From positions 1-33,323 of the forward strand of contig CAYHGV010000024.1 in the NCBI GenBank assembly GCA_964356135.1: DNA of 33,323 nucleotides. Direction: 5' to 3'. The stretch comes from CAYHGV01 sp964356135 (GTDB taxonomy: Bacteria > Hydrothermota > Tepidihabitantia > CAYHGV01). The position numbers and the translations under genes are program-made. The notes under the pieces were generated by a model, which worked only from the letters and a program-made list of their open reading frames with translations, was not told where the DNA came from and did no database searches. Positions within the stretch are counted from its first letter, which is position 1, and each line of letters starts with the position of its first letter. Positions 16,201-24,022 of this stretch are shown here, piece after piece.

Positions 16201-16747
16201 GTTGGCGGTTCCAGACTTCAGGAACACGAATCTTCGAAATGTTCCATGGGTAATCGGTAGTAAAAAGGGTGTTTGGCTTGAGTTCTGAGGGCATAGGGTC
16301 ATGTTGGATTATCCGGTTCTCTCCGATGCAACCGACATCTCTCCAGACCGAAATAGCCTCAATCACATCCCTTGAGGCATCCATCACTAAGCCGTTGAAA
16401 ACCCAGAACGGCTCGACCTTGGTTACCTTTTTCCCGCAGGTATTAAGATAGGCTTTGATATCAGCCTGCTCTAATCGGGCAAACTCTTTCAGAAAGGCGA
16501 CCATTTCGGCTTTCGCCTCCCGGGGAAACCCGGAAAGGTCTGCCTGGCGCGCCAGGGTGATGATAACCCGGGTCCTGGCCCCGGTTGAAAGGGTATCAAG
16601 GATGGTCTTGAGGTCAGGCGATAGCTTTTGTCCAACAGGGGCGCTATAGGTAAGGCAACGCCCGTAGGGGCTTATCGTGGTCGGTTCCACTGCCCAGAGG
16701 GCAGGAACTATTAGAATTACTAAGAACCTAAACAATTTACTCAACAT
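13208..16747 (-). CDS. Secreted subtilisin-like serine protease (S8) with C-terminal sorting domain
   Basis: This protein has 1179 residues. A signal peptide (1-19) and an inhibitor I9-like propeptide (about 45-150) precede the S8 catalytic domain. The triad is Asp197 (G-N-M-D-S-G), His245 (G-H-G-T-M) and Ser436 (G-T-S-F-A-A-P), with the oxyanion Asn350 in A-V-G-N-T. After about residue 500 there is a long beta-rich region, partly of BNR/propeller type (SDIFYKVRG, VFVTWAEGN). A FlgD-like Ig module with V-S-G-Q-M-V-R-D-F and L-P-A-G-F-Y-F-F-Q-L closes the protein and ends in R-K-V-V-L-V-R. This arrangement is typical of extracellular proteases of FCB-group and WOR-3 bacteria. Translation starts at an ATG preceded by AAGGGGGTGA. 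The gene heads a three-gene operon. Confidence 0.93.
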   Translation of the reverse strand: MLSKLFRFLVILIVPALWAVEPTTISPYGRCLTYSAPVGQKLSPDLKTILDTLSTGARTRVIITLARQADLSGFPREAKAEMVAFLKEFARLEQADIKAYLNTCGKKVTKVEPFWVFNGLVMDASRDVIEAISVWRDVGCIGENRIIQHDPMPSELKPNTLFTTDYPWNISKIRVPEVWNRQPRGYTGLGIVVGNMDSGVRVSHEVLTGKWRGEGQLDPENHWFDAVEGRPTPFDCDELSPIQGHGTMTMGIMCGGNEGTPSIGVAPDAKFICARAFWWDEGLNMLLSDDEKVSSCIQWYAELWGKPEPRGADVINLSFGDNFHKQFPTHWFSLRNLRDLGTIPVCAVGNTTDGPYVKRPANYPVVIGVGATTESDYKADFSCIGPAPEEYPYTVEDDWGRPDWNLIKPDIMAPGGSIHSNNNESDYSYCDGSGTSFAAPHVVGSIALMLEAIRSRCPSQSQAYRKVYNLLLDNSYHLPDTTYPNYRFGWGRVDALDAVNAAVQDLPSWEYSWSPHATAFNYNRHLSVTAVPLPRPGSNWKYWFAYESGDTIYETHWTEGYLNRSEPETVAVGEFPGLATKEIVAPGEAVYHGIFYLNDKFPYLALHCLDNVWRFFPCLDEVHPLGFNRDDVECGPVSGVFGSFVGSYQNHILKGAVVFPLRRLNSVGGNPTVSSYIVFVSGAYNSQSHQFTIAEPVILDSYLSWPDQTCENCCIAVTPGDIYHVVWEKYSANFPPPLGDVSDIFYKVRGVNGQWLGPVNLSAYSAGGYSDVIRSTHPFVEAYGYKVFVTWAEGNTNKTVVQRYRYVNEPNINIWVPALSGIPTPISLSGYSSDYPTKSTSAYTTWMQCDNPDGNWDIWFDYRLDSGYQEQAIISDPYNLDNCRFPHACPWVFPNDIYFGTIWTQGDNIPYWMPFDLSQFSPPPQLFANASPHPDYPLIYYRTELGDSLPSPYCLKRTGFEHSRNHKVDYGSQLIYKLPYLDQSKFYLLRAVVYTAFQSEFSTNYQQQFSLDKLVDTTITYQAGRPETVDIWIRPDLQQDNQIILEVTGTSKLPAYLEEIRMYQFDWVDKLLIEPQITGVEGSTINPVPFFQIIPSPSSRAPEIRYQLSENQSQISLKVYDVSGQMVRDFSKTMSRELGVHSIRWNGKDGQGKTLPAGFYFFQLETNATKLNRKVVLVR

Positions 16748-16895
16748 TTGTCACCCCCTTCAGGTGCAAAAATTTAGCAGGTTTATGTCCATAATCCCCT
16801 CCAGGCTATCTCCCGGAGGGTCAGTATGCCTGCAATCGCTTCACCTGAAGGATTGGCAACTATAAAACCAATTATTATCTCGAGAGAGAGAGAGT
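16748..16895 (-). promoter_or_regulatory. Structured 5' leader of the subtilase operon
   Basis: CACCTGAAGG, overlapping the ribosome site (complement of 16757-16766), can pair with CCTTCAGGTG about 75 nt upstream (complement of 16842-16851). A second stem, CCCTCC/GGAGGG (16797-16802 with 16815-16820), lies inside. The outer stem would cover the AAGG of the Shine-Dalgarno, so the leader could switch translation. A short (GA)n tract lies at about 16881-16894. No known riboswitch class was recognised. Confidence 0.45.
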
Positions 16896-17124
16896 CTGTG
16901 CTTGCATATTCCTCGACCTATATTCATCGAAAACCTCATTTTTATTGTAGTCGAAAAAAGAAGGTTGTCAAGGTCTAGTTGAAATTGATGTTCATTGTCG
17001 CCCACCTCTTGTTTATTGGAACTATGGAATAGGATTGAATTTCAACAATGTATAAATCGGACTACTTCTAAGGATCAAATAAATACCTAAAAATTACTCA
17101 CTAAAATAATCGATGAAACCTCAA
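16896..17124. other. AT-rich spacer without a recognisable gene
   Basis: This spacer lies between the 3' end of trkA and the leader of the subtilase gene. It holds a 9-bp inverted repeat, GTTGAAATT (16978-16986)/AATTTCAAC (17038-17046). No ORF of interest and no terminator with a T-run were seen. Confidence 0.5.
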
Positions 17125-18303
17125 CTACCCCAGCAGCGCTTGATGCAAGCCTGGAACCGCTCCCGGCTCGGCTAACGCCACCACGACATCGCTCGCTTGC
17201 AAAACCGTTTCACCGGTGACGATCTGCGCTTGTCTGCCGCGCACGACCGCTACCAGCAAACATCCTGCGGGCAAGGTCATTTCGCGCACCACCTTACCGA
17301 CGACCGGCGACGCCGGCGTCAGGTCGACTTCGACGACTTCGAGGCTGCCTTTGCGTAACAGCGACAGATGCACCAGCTCAGTCGTTGCAACTTCCTGCTC
17401 AATCAGCCGGAAGAGCAGGGTCGTTGCGTTAATCGTCTCATTCACACCGAGCGTTCGGAAAATCTCTTCATTGTGCGGGGTGTTGACCCGGGCGATAACC
17501 CGCGGCACCCCGAACCAGCGCTTGGCGACCTGGCAGATAACGAGATTGTCCTCGTCATCGCCGGTTACGGCAACGACTAAATCCGCCCGTTCCATTCCCA
17601 TCCGCACCATCGTCCGGATTTCGCAGGCATCGCCATGGAACGCCGAATCGCCCAGTTCTTCGCGCAGTGCCAGATACCCCTGGGAGCGTTTTTCAACCAA
17701 GAGGACCTCGTATTTTTCGTGGAGCAACGCCCGGGTAAGGTGATAGCCGACTTTACCTCCACCGGTAACGATGATATAACCGGGACGCCTGCCTTCACCG
17801 CTCGCGCGCCGTGCTGCAACCTGGTCCGGCGCAGGTAAATCCGCAGCGTACAACCGTTGCATCTGCTTGGTCAGCTCCAGATAATCCGCTACCGGCTGAA
17901 ACGGCCGGCCGAACAACCGGTCAAAAAGCAGTCCGGTCGAAAGGGTTGTCGAGCAAATCGTTTCGATATCAAATTCCCGATAGACCTGTGCCCGCAACGG
18001 ATCATAAATCCGCGCCAGGACCTGCGGCACCCCAAACAGGGTTTTGGCAATCTGCGACGCCATAATATTAGTGTTGTCGCCGTTCGTTACCGCGACAAAC
18101 GCGTCCGCACCTTCAATACCGGCTTCCAGAAGAACATCGGCATCAATACCCCAACCGGCAACGGTGCGGCCGCGAAAATGTTCACCCAACCGGCGGAATG
18201 AATCCGGATCCTTATCGACGATACTGACCGCATGATTATCGCGGTCGAGCATCAAAGCGAGCGTCGATCCGACCCGGCCACAGCCTAAAATGATCACATG
18301 CAT
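17125..18303 (-). CDS. trkA: TrkA-type RCK protein with two NAD-binding domains
   Basis: This protein has 392 residues. Two RCK_N Rossmann domains are visible: 1-120 with I-L-G-C-G-R-V-G-S, and about 172-290 with V-T-G-G-G-K-V-G-Y. Each has the D/E after strand two (I-V-D-K-D, L-V-E-K-R). One RCK_C (TrkA_C) domain follows at about 310-390. E. coli TrkA is N-C-N-C and about 458 residues. Here the first RCK_C is replaced by a linker of roughly 50 residues. The start is supported by GAGGAGG upstream. TrkA proteins bind NAD(H) or nucleotides and gate K+ channels or transporters such as TrkH, but none is encoded nearby. The nearest transporter gene is the APC permease upstream, so it may regulate that or a distant TrkH. 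Confidence 0.88.
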   Translation of the reverse strand: MHVIILGCGRVGSTLALMLDRDNHAVSIVDKDPDSFRRLGEHFRGRTVAGWGIDADVLLEAGIEGADAFVAVTNGDNTNIMASQIAKTLFGVPQVLARIYDPLRAQVYREFDIETICSTTLSTGLLFDRLFGRPFQPVADYLELTKQMQRLYAADLPAPDQVAARRASGEGRRPGYIIVTGGGKVGYHLTRALLHEKYEVLLVEKRSQGYLALREELGDSAFHGDACEIRTMVRMGMERADLVVAVTGDDEDNLVICQVAKRWFGVPRVIARVNTPHNEEIFRTLGVNETINATTLLFRLIEQEVATTELVHLSLLRKGSLEVVEVDLTPASPVVGKVVREMTLPAGCLLVAVVRGRQAQIVTGETVLQASDVVVALAEPGAVPGLHQALLG

Positions 18304-18329
18304 TTTTCAATTACCTCCTCAGTAAGTAT

Positions 18330-18540
18330 TTTAACCACGGAAAGCACCGAGGACACGGAATCAAAACAATAATCTTTCTGTGTCTTCAGTGGTTTAAACC
18401 CTCCGTGTTCATCCGTGGTTGATTTCATCCGCCAAGGTGCATGGCGGATTCAATCTATGGCGCGTCCATTCTCAAATTTGGACGCGCCACATCAAATATT
18501 TTTTCCATGTCTTCAGTGTCTTCCGTGGTTTACAAACTCT
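18330..18540. repeat. Dispersed repeat block with nested hairpins
   Basis: 'accacggaaagcaccgagg' words at 18334 and their inverses ('tgtcttcagtggttt', 'tccgtgttcatccgtgg', 'tcttccgtggttt') form a loosely palindromic block in the 248-nt gap between trkA and the UspA gene. Two perfect hairpins lie inside: ATCCGCC (18427-18433)/GGCGGAT (18443-18449) and TGGCGCGTCCA (18458-18468)/TGGACGCGCCA (18479-18489). The second resembles the CGCGTCC hairpin at 6869-6893. Confidence 0.7.
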
Positions 18541-18551
18541 TTCCATCGAAT

Positions 18552-19103
18552 TTAACCAACCACACTGTCGATCAGCACTTCGCACGGCGGGTGCTGGAGC
18601 AGAGCCGAAGCGGTGCGGGTAAAGATTCCCGGAACTTTGCTTTCGATCACATGCATGCCAAGGACAACGACATCGCCCTGATAGGTTGTCACCGCCCGCC
18701 GGATGCCCTCATCCGCTTCCCGCGTGCGCACCGTCGCCGTTACCGCTTTCAGATTATGTCGCTCAACAATGCTTCGGGCATGAGTCAATGCCTTCTTTGC
18801 CCGTTCCTCGACCTCGGGCGGCAACGTCGCCTCTAAAATCAAGAGCCGCGGCACTTCGACGATATAGGCGAGCACAATCAAAGCATGCTGCCGCCGTCCC
18901 AGCCGGCACGCCAGCTCGGTCGCCCGCTCGGTGTAGAACAGATCGAGAATCGGGACGACGATGCAGCGGGTGGCTTGGACCGAATAGACCGCGCGCGCCG
19001 CCTCCTGCGAAAGCGGCCGCGGCAATCGCAGCATCCGAAACAGCGTCAAGCCGAGCGTGATAACGAAACCGAATGCCACGAGGACACCGATCGGATGACC
19101 CAT
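18552..19103 (-). CDS. Universal stress protein (UspA) domain with N-terminal membrane segment
   Basis: This protein has 183 residues. A transmembrane helix (about 5-25, IGVLVAFGFVITLGLTLFRML) precedes a UspA-like alpha/beta domain from about residue 45, where C-I-V-V-P-I-L-D starts the first strand. Y-Q-G-D-V-V-V-L-G-M-H marks the late core strand. The ATP-binding G-x2-G-x9-G-S/T signature is not evident, so it may not bind ATP like some UspA relatives. It follows the 76-residue membrane gene by 5 nt and the APC permease gene further upstream. UspA domains are often attached to, or encoded with, APC-type and cation transporters as cytosolic regulators. Confidence 0.83.
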   Translation of the reverse strand: MGHPIGVLVAFGFVITLGLTLFRMLRLPRPLSQEAARAVYSVQATRCIVVPILDLFYTERATELACRLGRRQHALIVLAYIVEVPRLLILEATLPPEVEERAKKALTHARSIVERHNLKAVTATVRTREADEGIRRAVTTYQGDVVVLGMHVIESKVPGIFTRTASALLQHPPCEVLIDSVVG

Positions 19104-19108
19104 CGTTA

Positions 19109-19339
19109 CTACCGATCCCGCCAGAAGCGCCAGCGGGCAAGGCCGAGTGCAAAAACCAGAACCCCGACCACTCCCGTCTGGATGAACGGACCGACGCCCA
19201 GATGGTTCTGGATACTATGACCGACTCCGCGAATCAACACGACCGCGCCCACCACCATCAGTAACCCGGAGGTGATCTTTCGCAGCCACACCAACCGGAC
19301 AGTCGGTTGCCGCTTACCGGTATCCGCGCCGTCAATCAC
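19109..19339 (-). CDS. Small two-helix membrane protein
   Basis: This protein has 76 residues. A basic N terminus (GKRQPTVRLVWLRK) is followed by two hydrophobic helices, about 24-40 (SGLLMVVGAVVLIRGVG) and 52-68 (FIQTGVVGVLVFALGLA), ending in R-W-R-F-W-R-D-R. The family was not recognised. The gene overlaps the APC permease stop by 4 nt (19336-19339) and is followed 5 nt later by the UspA gene, so it is very likely translated as part of this set. It may be an accessory subunit of the permease. Confidence 0.7.
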   Translation of the reverse strand: MIDGADTGKRQPTVRLVWLRKITSGLLMVVGAVVLIRGVGHSIQNHLGVGPFIQTGVVGVLVFALGLARWRFWRDR

Positions 19340-20862
19340 TTGCCTACCCGCCGACGGCGCTCGAGCTCGTTCCGGTACTGTTCATAGAGTTCCCACTCGC
19401 CGGTGTCGGCGAGAATTTCCAATTGCTCGGTTGCCCAGTCGCGCTCGATATTCTTGAATACCGGCCGTTTCATCCGGCGCCGATACCAGACATAATAGGC
19501 AATCCACAGGGCGATCCATAACGGCCCCATGATCCGGGCAATGCTGTGCGTCCACAGCACCAGCCCGAGCATTACACCGGTTCCCAAAACGGCGAGAACT
19601 CCGATAATCGGAAATTCCACTTCTCCCAGGCGAATGTTCAAAGGCACCTTATAGGGTCGAGGCGTGTGCGGTTCTTTGAAGCGCAACGTAATCAATGCCA
19701 GACTACTCAAAAAATAGGCGAGCATTGCGCCAAAGGCATACATATTCGCCATCGTGTCGAGCGCCCCCTTGCCGCTCAAAAAGCCGAAGAGCACTTCCGC
19801 TGCTGCAACTCCGGAGAAAAAAATGATACTTCGAACCGGTGTCCGAAACGTGGGGTGGACATGGGAAAGCCAATCACTGATCAGTCCAAAATGAGCCATA
19901 CTGTACGCCAGTCGGCTTGACCCCATCACGCCGGTATTCGCCGAGATGAGGACAATCGTCGCCGCCAGCACCGCTGCTGCCGGCCCGGCTAAGAAACCGA
20001 CAAACGGCAACTTCGACGCCAACAGCGCCACCGGATCACCCGTCCGGGCAGCAATATCCTGCCAGGGCACAATTCCCAACGACACCGTCGGAAATGCCAT
20101 TGCGAACAAGAGCACGATGACAATTAGTGCCAGCGAGGTTCGGGGAATTACCGTTGCCGGCCGAACCGTCTCCTGTGCCGACTGGGATACCGATTCGAGA
20201 CCAACATAGGAGATAACGGCGATTGTTACTCCGTAGAGCAACTGTTTCATTGGCGGAAACTGGGTATGCCACTGATGCAGAAACAATTCCGGACGCCAGG
20301 CAAAAGCAAATCCAATAACGATGATCGATGTTTCCATCACCATATCCAACGCGCCCAGGATTTCATTGAAAAACGACGACTCCCGAATTCCCTTGGTATT
20401 GAGCACTGCGAGGAAAGCGATGAGCACCATCGCCTCACCGAGCCAGATCAGATTGAGATTATGAAACGGGCCGATCGTCACCGCGAAGGTGCGTGCGGCA
20501 GGAATGAAAAAGTTGATATACCCGGCGGACGCTATTGCAAACAGGGCGATATCGACCGTATAGTCCAACATCAGGGCTGCACCGGTCAAAAATCCCCAGA
20601 AATCGCCCAAACCGCGCAGGGTGAAGTACTGCCCTCCGCCCGCGATCGGATATGCCGCCGCCATTTCGGTGTAAGCCAGACCGACAAAAACGTATATAAT
20701 ACCCGCAATCGCAAATGCTAACGGTGTTGCACCTTGAGCCGCCGCCATCACCAACCCTAATGCTACATAGACATCGGCGCCGACATCGGCATAGCCCCAG
20801 GTAAACGAACCCCAGACACTCACCTCCCGTCGCAGTTTGATTTTTGGCTCGCCCAGGGTCAT
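19336..20862 (-). CDS. APC superfamily permease
   Basis: This polytopic protein of 508 residues has about 12 hydrophobic helices. The N-terminal W-G-S-F-T-W-G-Y-A-D-V-G-A-D and A-Y-P-I-A-G-G-G-Q-Y-F-T match helix 1 and helix 2-3 motifs of APC amino-acid permeases. A cytosolic tail of about 50 residues (ERDWATEQLEILADTGEWEL...) ends in a basic patch. Substrate cannot be told from the sequence. Amino acids are usual for the family, and some members carry K+. A GGAG site lies about 10 nt before the ATG. The gene heads a unit with the 76-residue membrane protein and the UspA protein, and trkA lies further downstream. Confidence 0.87.
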   Translation of the reverse strand: MTLGEPKIKLRREVSVWGSFTWGYADVGADVYVALGLVMAAAQGATPLAFAIAGIIYVFVGLAYTEMAAAYPIAGGGQYFTLRGLGDFWGFLTGAALMLDYTVDIALFAIASAGYINFFIPAARTFAVTIGPFHNLNLIWLGEAMVLIAFLAVLNTKGIRESSFFNEILGALDMVMETSIIVIGFAFAWRPELFLHQWHTQFPPMKQLLYGVTIAVISYVGLESVSQSAQETVRPATVIPRTSLALIVIVLLFAMAFPTVSLGIVPWQDIAARTGDPVALLASKLPFVGFLAGPAAAVLAATIVLISANTGVMGSSRLAYSMAHFGLISDWLSHVHPTFRTPVRSIIFFSGVAAAEVLFGFLSGKGALDTMANMYAFGAMLAYFLSSLALITLRFKEPHTPRPYKVPLNIRLGEVEFPIIGVLAVLGTGVMLGLVLWTHSIARIMGPLWIALWIAYYVWYRRRMKRPVFKNIERDWATEQLEILADTGEWELYEQYRNELERRRRVGK

Positions 20863-21349
20863 AGCGGTCGTCTCCCCAAACAGAACTGAGCCGGGGTTAT
20901 AATAAAATATTGAACACCAGTATCCATAAAATGCACATTTTTAGGGGATTAGGCGGGCAGAGTCAACTCGGATTCCAACCGGTTCTCAACTAAAAGATGC
21001 CATCCGAACTTCCTGCCGGGGCAAGACTCCGGTATGAAACAGTAAGTGGGACTCATGGTTTGCCCCAAAGTAGTAAAAAAAACAGCATTAGCCATAGGGC
21101 GTCAATTATAGAACACCTGCCCCCGGTGTCAAGTGAAAAGCACGAACCCACTGAAAAACTACTCTTTACCACAAAGAGCGCAAAGACGGAATTCTTATAA
21201 TTCATCAATTTTTAAAATCTTTTCCTTTGTGTGCTTGCCCCATTAGATTACCTGGTTTAATTACCTTCATTATGTATATCTAATGGGGAGTGCCCTTTGT
21301 GGTTAAAAAATGTTTTCCCAGAGGTCTCAGCACCTTTACTCGACTGTCG
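20863..21349. other. Gene-free spacer with dispersed repeats
   Basis: The spacer holds a possible upstream promoter region for the APC gene (AT-rich 'ttataataaaatatt' around 20899-20913). Two inverted copies of the 'accacaaag' repeat are also present, one at 21168-21185 and one at 21292-21305. No ORF was judged real. Confidence 0.55.
21231..21291. repeat. Hairpin insertion splitting a dispersed repeat
   Basis: CCCCATTAGAT (21238-21248) pairs with ATCTAATGGGG (21278-21288) around a 29-nt loop. The flanks 'ttttcctttgtg' and 'ccctttgtggttaaa' join into the usual dispersed repeat if the hairpin is removed. GTG is present on both sides of the insert. Confidence 0.6.
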
Positions 21350-23182
21350 CTATTCCCCTTCATGCTGACTCTTGTCCAGTTCTTCGATTTCTTGGGTCAG
21401 CCGGTTATATTCATCAAAAAATTTTTTCGCCTTTTTCAGGTCGTTCATAAAACCCGGACGGGCAAAGATCTCGCGCAACCGGGTACGGCGCGCCTCTTTC
21501 TCGACAATTGCTTTTTTAATTCGTTCGGCCGGAGATACCGCAGCGGCAGTCGTTGTGGGTTTCCCTGTTTTTTGTGGCGTCACCTTCCCTTTTTTCCAGA
21601 GATAATACTGATAGTCACCCGGATAATCATACAATCTGCCGTCTTTGAGCTCGATAATCCGGGTCGCACAATCGGCAATCAAATCCCGCTCGTGGGTGAC
21701 GATGATCACCGTCCCGTCATAGGATTGAATTGCTTCTTTTATCGCTTCGACCGATTCCTGGTCAAGATGATAGGTCGGCTCATCCAGGACGAGGAGATTG
21801 GACGGCGCAAGCATCGTTTTCAAAACCACCAGTCGGGTCTTTTCCCCGCCCGAGAGCACCCCGACCTCTTTGAGCACATCGTCGCCCGAGAAAAGAAACA
21901 TACCCAAAAACCCCCGCAAATTCAGACTGACTTCATCCGAAGCGTCCAGTGCCACTTCTTCGATCACCGTGTTGGTCGCCACGAGATTCTGCATGATTTC
22001 ATGGGAAAACGTGCCGATCTTCAATCGTTCGCTTACTTTGCGTTCGCCCTGGTCAAACGGTTCACTGCCGGCAATGATCCGGCAGAGGGTCGATTTGCCC
22101 GCGCCGTTTTTGCCGACCAGCGCAATCTTCTCACCGCCGGTAATTGCTAAGCTGACACCGCTGAAAACAGTGTTGCCGTCATAGCTCTTTGTGATCTGCT
22201 TGAGCTCAACCATCTGGCGGGCAAAAATCGGCTCGACCGGAAACCGCACCTGGATTTTCTTCCGTTCTGCTTCGACCTCGATTATTTCCATTTTCTCTAT
22301 CTGTTTTTCGCGGCTCCTCACCACCTTCGCCTTCTTTTTGTTCGCTTTGTTGCGGGCGATGAAATCTTTCAGTTCGGCGATCTGCTGTTCCTGTTCTGCC
22401 GCTTTTTTGATTAACCGTTGTTTCCGCAGCCGAGCCTCCTGGATATAACCGGCATAATACTGGTGGTATTTCCTGAATTCACCAAATTCAATTTCCAGAA
22501 TCCCATAGCTGCCGCGGGTCGTCTGGAGAATCTTGTCCAAAAAATACCGGTCATGGGTAATGAGCACGATCGCCCCGCGAAAGTTCACGAGATAATCTTC
22601 GAGCCAAAAAATCGATTCGATATCAAGGTGATTGGTCGGCTCATCGAGGAGCAAAAGGTTGGGCCGGTTCAAAAGAATTCGTGCCAGCACTGCCCGCATC
22701 TGCCAGCCGCTGGAAAATTCCTCAATCCGTTTGTTGAAATCGGACTGGGCAAACCCTAAGCCGGCGATGACGCGATAGGCGGTATGCTCGTATTCGTAAC
22801 CGCCGAGATGAGAAAATGCCTGTTCGGCTTTTTGGTAGGCTTCGACCAGTTCCGCAGATTCGGGATTCTCGCCGATTTGTTTCTGTAAAGTCGACAACCG
22901 TCTTACGGCGACATTAAAATCCCTCAGCACCTCATCGAGTAACGTATTGCCCTGTAACACCAGCTCTTGTTGGGGGAGATAGCCGACCATAATCCCTTTT
23001 GCCTGCTGGATCGTGCCCGCATCCGGTGAAAGTTCGCCTTTGATGATTCGCAAGAATGTCGTCTTACCCGAGCCGTTCGGGCCGACCAAACCGAACCGGT
23101 CGTGAGGATTGATATTAAAGCTGACCCCGGAAAACAGTCTCCGTTCGCCGATGCTGTATTCAACATCACTGAGGGTCAGCAA
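21350..23182 (-). CDS. ABC-F family ATPase (translation/ribosome-associated)
   Basis: This protein has 610 residues and starts at a TTG preceded by AAGGAG (8 nt). Two ABC domains in one chain and no membrane helices define ABC-F proteins, which act on the ribosome. Domain 1 has G-P-N-G-S-G-K-T (about 34-41), a variant signature F-S-S-G-W and D-E-P-T-N-H-L-D. The linker (about 250-300) is basic and coiled (KKAAEQEQQIAELKDFIARN). Domain 2 has G-K-N-G-A-G-K-S, L-S-G-G-E and D-E-P-T-Y-H-L-D, with Tyr in place of the usual Asn. A charged C-terminal coiled coil (about 545-610) is like Uup/YdiF-type members. The exact subfamily is not certain. It is the last gene of the leftward ABC transporter unit. 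Confidence 0.92.
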   Translation of the reverse strand: MLTLSDVEYSIGERRLFSGVSFNINPHDRFGLVGPNGSGKTTFLRIIKGELSPDAGTIQQAKGIMVGYLPQQELVLQGNTLLDEVLRDFNVAVRRLSTLQKQIGENPESAELVEAYQKAEQAFSHLGGYEYEHTAYRVIAGLGFAQSDFNKRIEEFSSGWQMRAVLARILLNRPNLLLLDEPTNHLDIESIFWLEDYLVNFRGAIVLITHDRYFLDKILQTTRGSYGILEIEFGEFRKYHQYYAGYIQEARLRKQRLIKKAAEQEQQIAELKDFIARNKANKKKAKVVRSREKQIEKMEIIEVEAERKKIQVRFPVEPIFARQMVELKQITKSYDGNTVFSGVSLAITGGEKIALVGKNGAGKSTLCRIIAGSEPFDQGERKVSERLKIGTFSHEIMQNLVATNTVIEEVALDASDEVSLNLRGFLGMFLFSGDDVLKEVGVLSGGEKTRLVVLKTMLAPSNLLVLDEPTYHLDQESVEAIKEAIQSYDGTVIIVTHERDLIADCATRIIELKDGRLYDYPGDYQYYLWKKGKVTPQKTGKPTTTAAAVSPAERIKKAIVEKEARRTRLREIFARPGFMNDLKKAKKFFDEYNRLTQEIEELDKSQHEGE

Positions 23183-23233
23183 AATTATTCTCCTTTTTGG
23201 TCGGGAGCGGACTCCATCATGGAAATTAATTCC

Positions 23234-24004
23234 TCAGAGATTTCCGGTTCCGACCGCATCGTTCTTCATCGGCAGGTGGACTTCTGCTGCCAGGGTCTCA
23301 AGATTGTAGCCTTCTTTTCTGACCCGCAGATCGTAATAGAGCAGGGTGGTAATAGCGACGGTAATTGGCACCGACATTATCGCCCCGATTATTGAGCCGA
23401 CGATCGGCACGATTCCCGAAAGAGCGGTAATCGCCCCTCCGATAAGACCGGTCACCAGTAAAATACCCAGCACCCGCCACCAGTTCTCTCTGACCAGGGC
23501 CGAGCTCCGTGCGAAAGCAGCCTTGATGCCACACCCCTCCACTACTATCGCCTGGCGGATAAAAGACCACCGGATCGCAAAGTAGATTGCAGCCGGGATG
23601 CCGATAATAGTAATTGCCAGGGCAAAGACGGCTAAAAAATATAAAAGCACCGAGCCGATCAGCGGACCCCGTCGGCTCCAGGCACAACGGTAGGCGCGAC
23701 CAAAACTGATTGGTGGCTGAACGTACTGCTCGGATAGAGCGTAAATTAAAGCGCCATCCATCATGGAATAAACCACAATGATCGTAACCAAGAGAATAAT
23801 AACTACCGGTAGCGCGAAGCCGATAACGATTCCCCCGACGATCACCGCTACGGTCATGGCCACCGATGCCACCAACAATAAAATCCGGCACCCGACCACG
23901 GCAATTGCCGCTATTGCGGCAAGCGGTAAGAAATGATTCCCATAAATGGTGAAGGTCTCGCTGAGAATTTCTCCAAAATTTCTTTGCCCGAGAGTGTGGT
24001 TCAT
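23234..24004 (-). CDS. Polytopic membrane protein of unknown function (YciC-like)
   Basis: This protein has 256 residues with about six hydrophobic segments. The N terminus (F-G-E-I-L-S-E-T-F-T-I-Y-G-N-H-F) and the end (T-T-L-L-Y-Y-D-L-R-V-R-K-E-G-Y-N-L-E) resemble the broad group of bacterial 'glycerophosphoryl diester phosphodiesterase membrane domain'/YciC-like proteins, which have no proven activity. No catalytic residues were recognised. It begins 18 nt after the stop of the second ABC exporter gene and ends 51 nt before the ABC-F gene. It is probably part of the same transcript. Confidence 0.7.
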   Translation of the reverse strand: MNHTLGQRNFGEILSETFTIYGNHFLPLAAIAAIAVVGCRILLLVASVAMTVAVIVGGIVIGFALPVVIILLVTIIVVYSMMDGALIYALSEQYVQPPISFGRAYRCAWSRRGPLIGSVLLYFLAVFALAITIIGIPAAIYFAIRWSFIRQAIVVEGCGIKAAFARSSALVRENWWRVLGILLVTGLIGGAITALSGIVPIVGSIIGAIMSVPITVAITTLLYYDLRVRKEGYNLETLAAEVHLPMKNDAVGTGNL

Positions 24005-24022
24005 GATCGCTCGTTCGTCCGG

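Noticed and set aside
17018..17046. Sequence resembling a CRISPR repeat ('ggaactatggaataggattg' followed by 'aatttcaac')
   Set aside because: There is only one copy, no spacers or regular spacing, and no cas genes in the window. Similarity to type I repeats is superficial.
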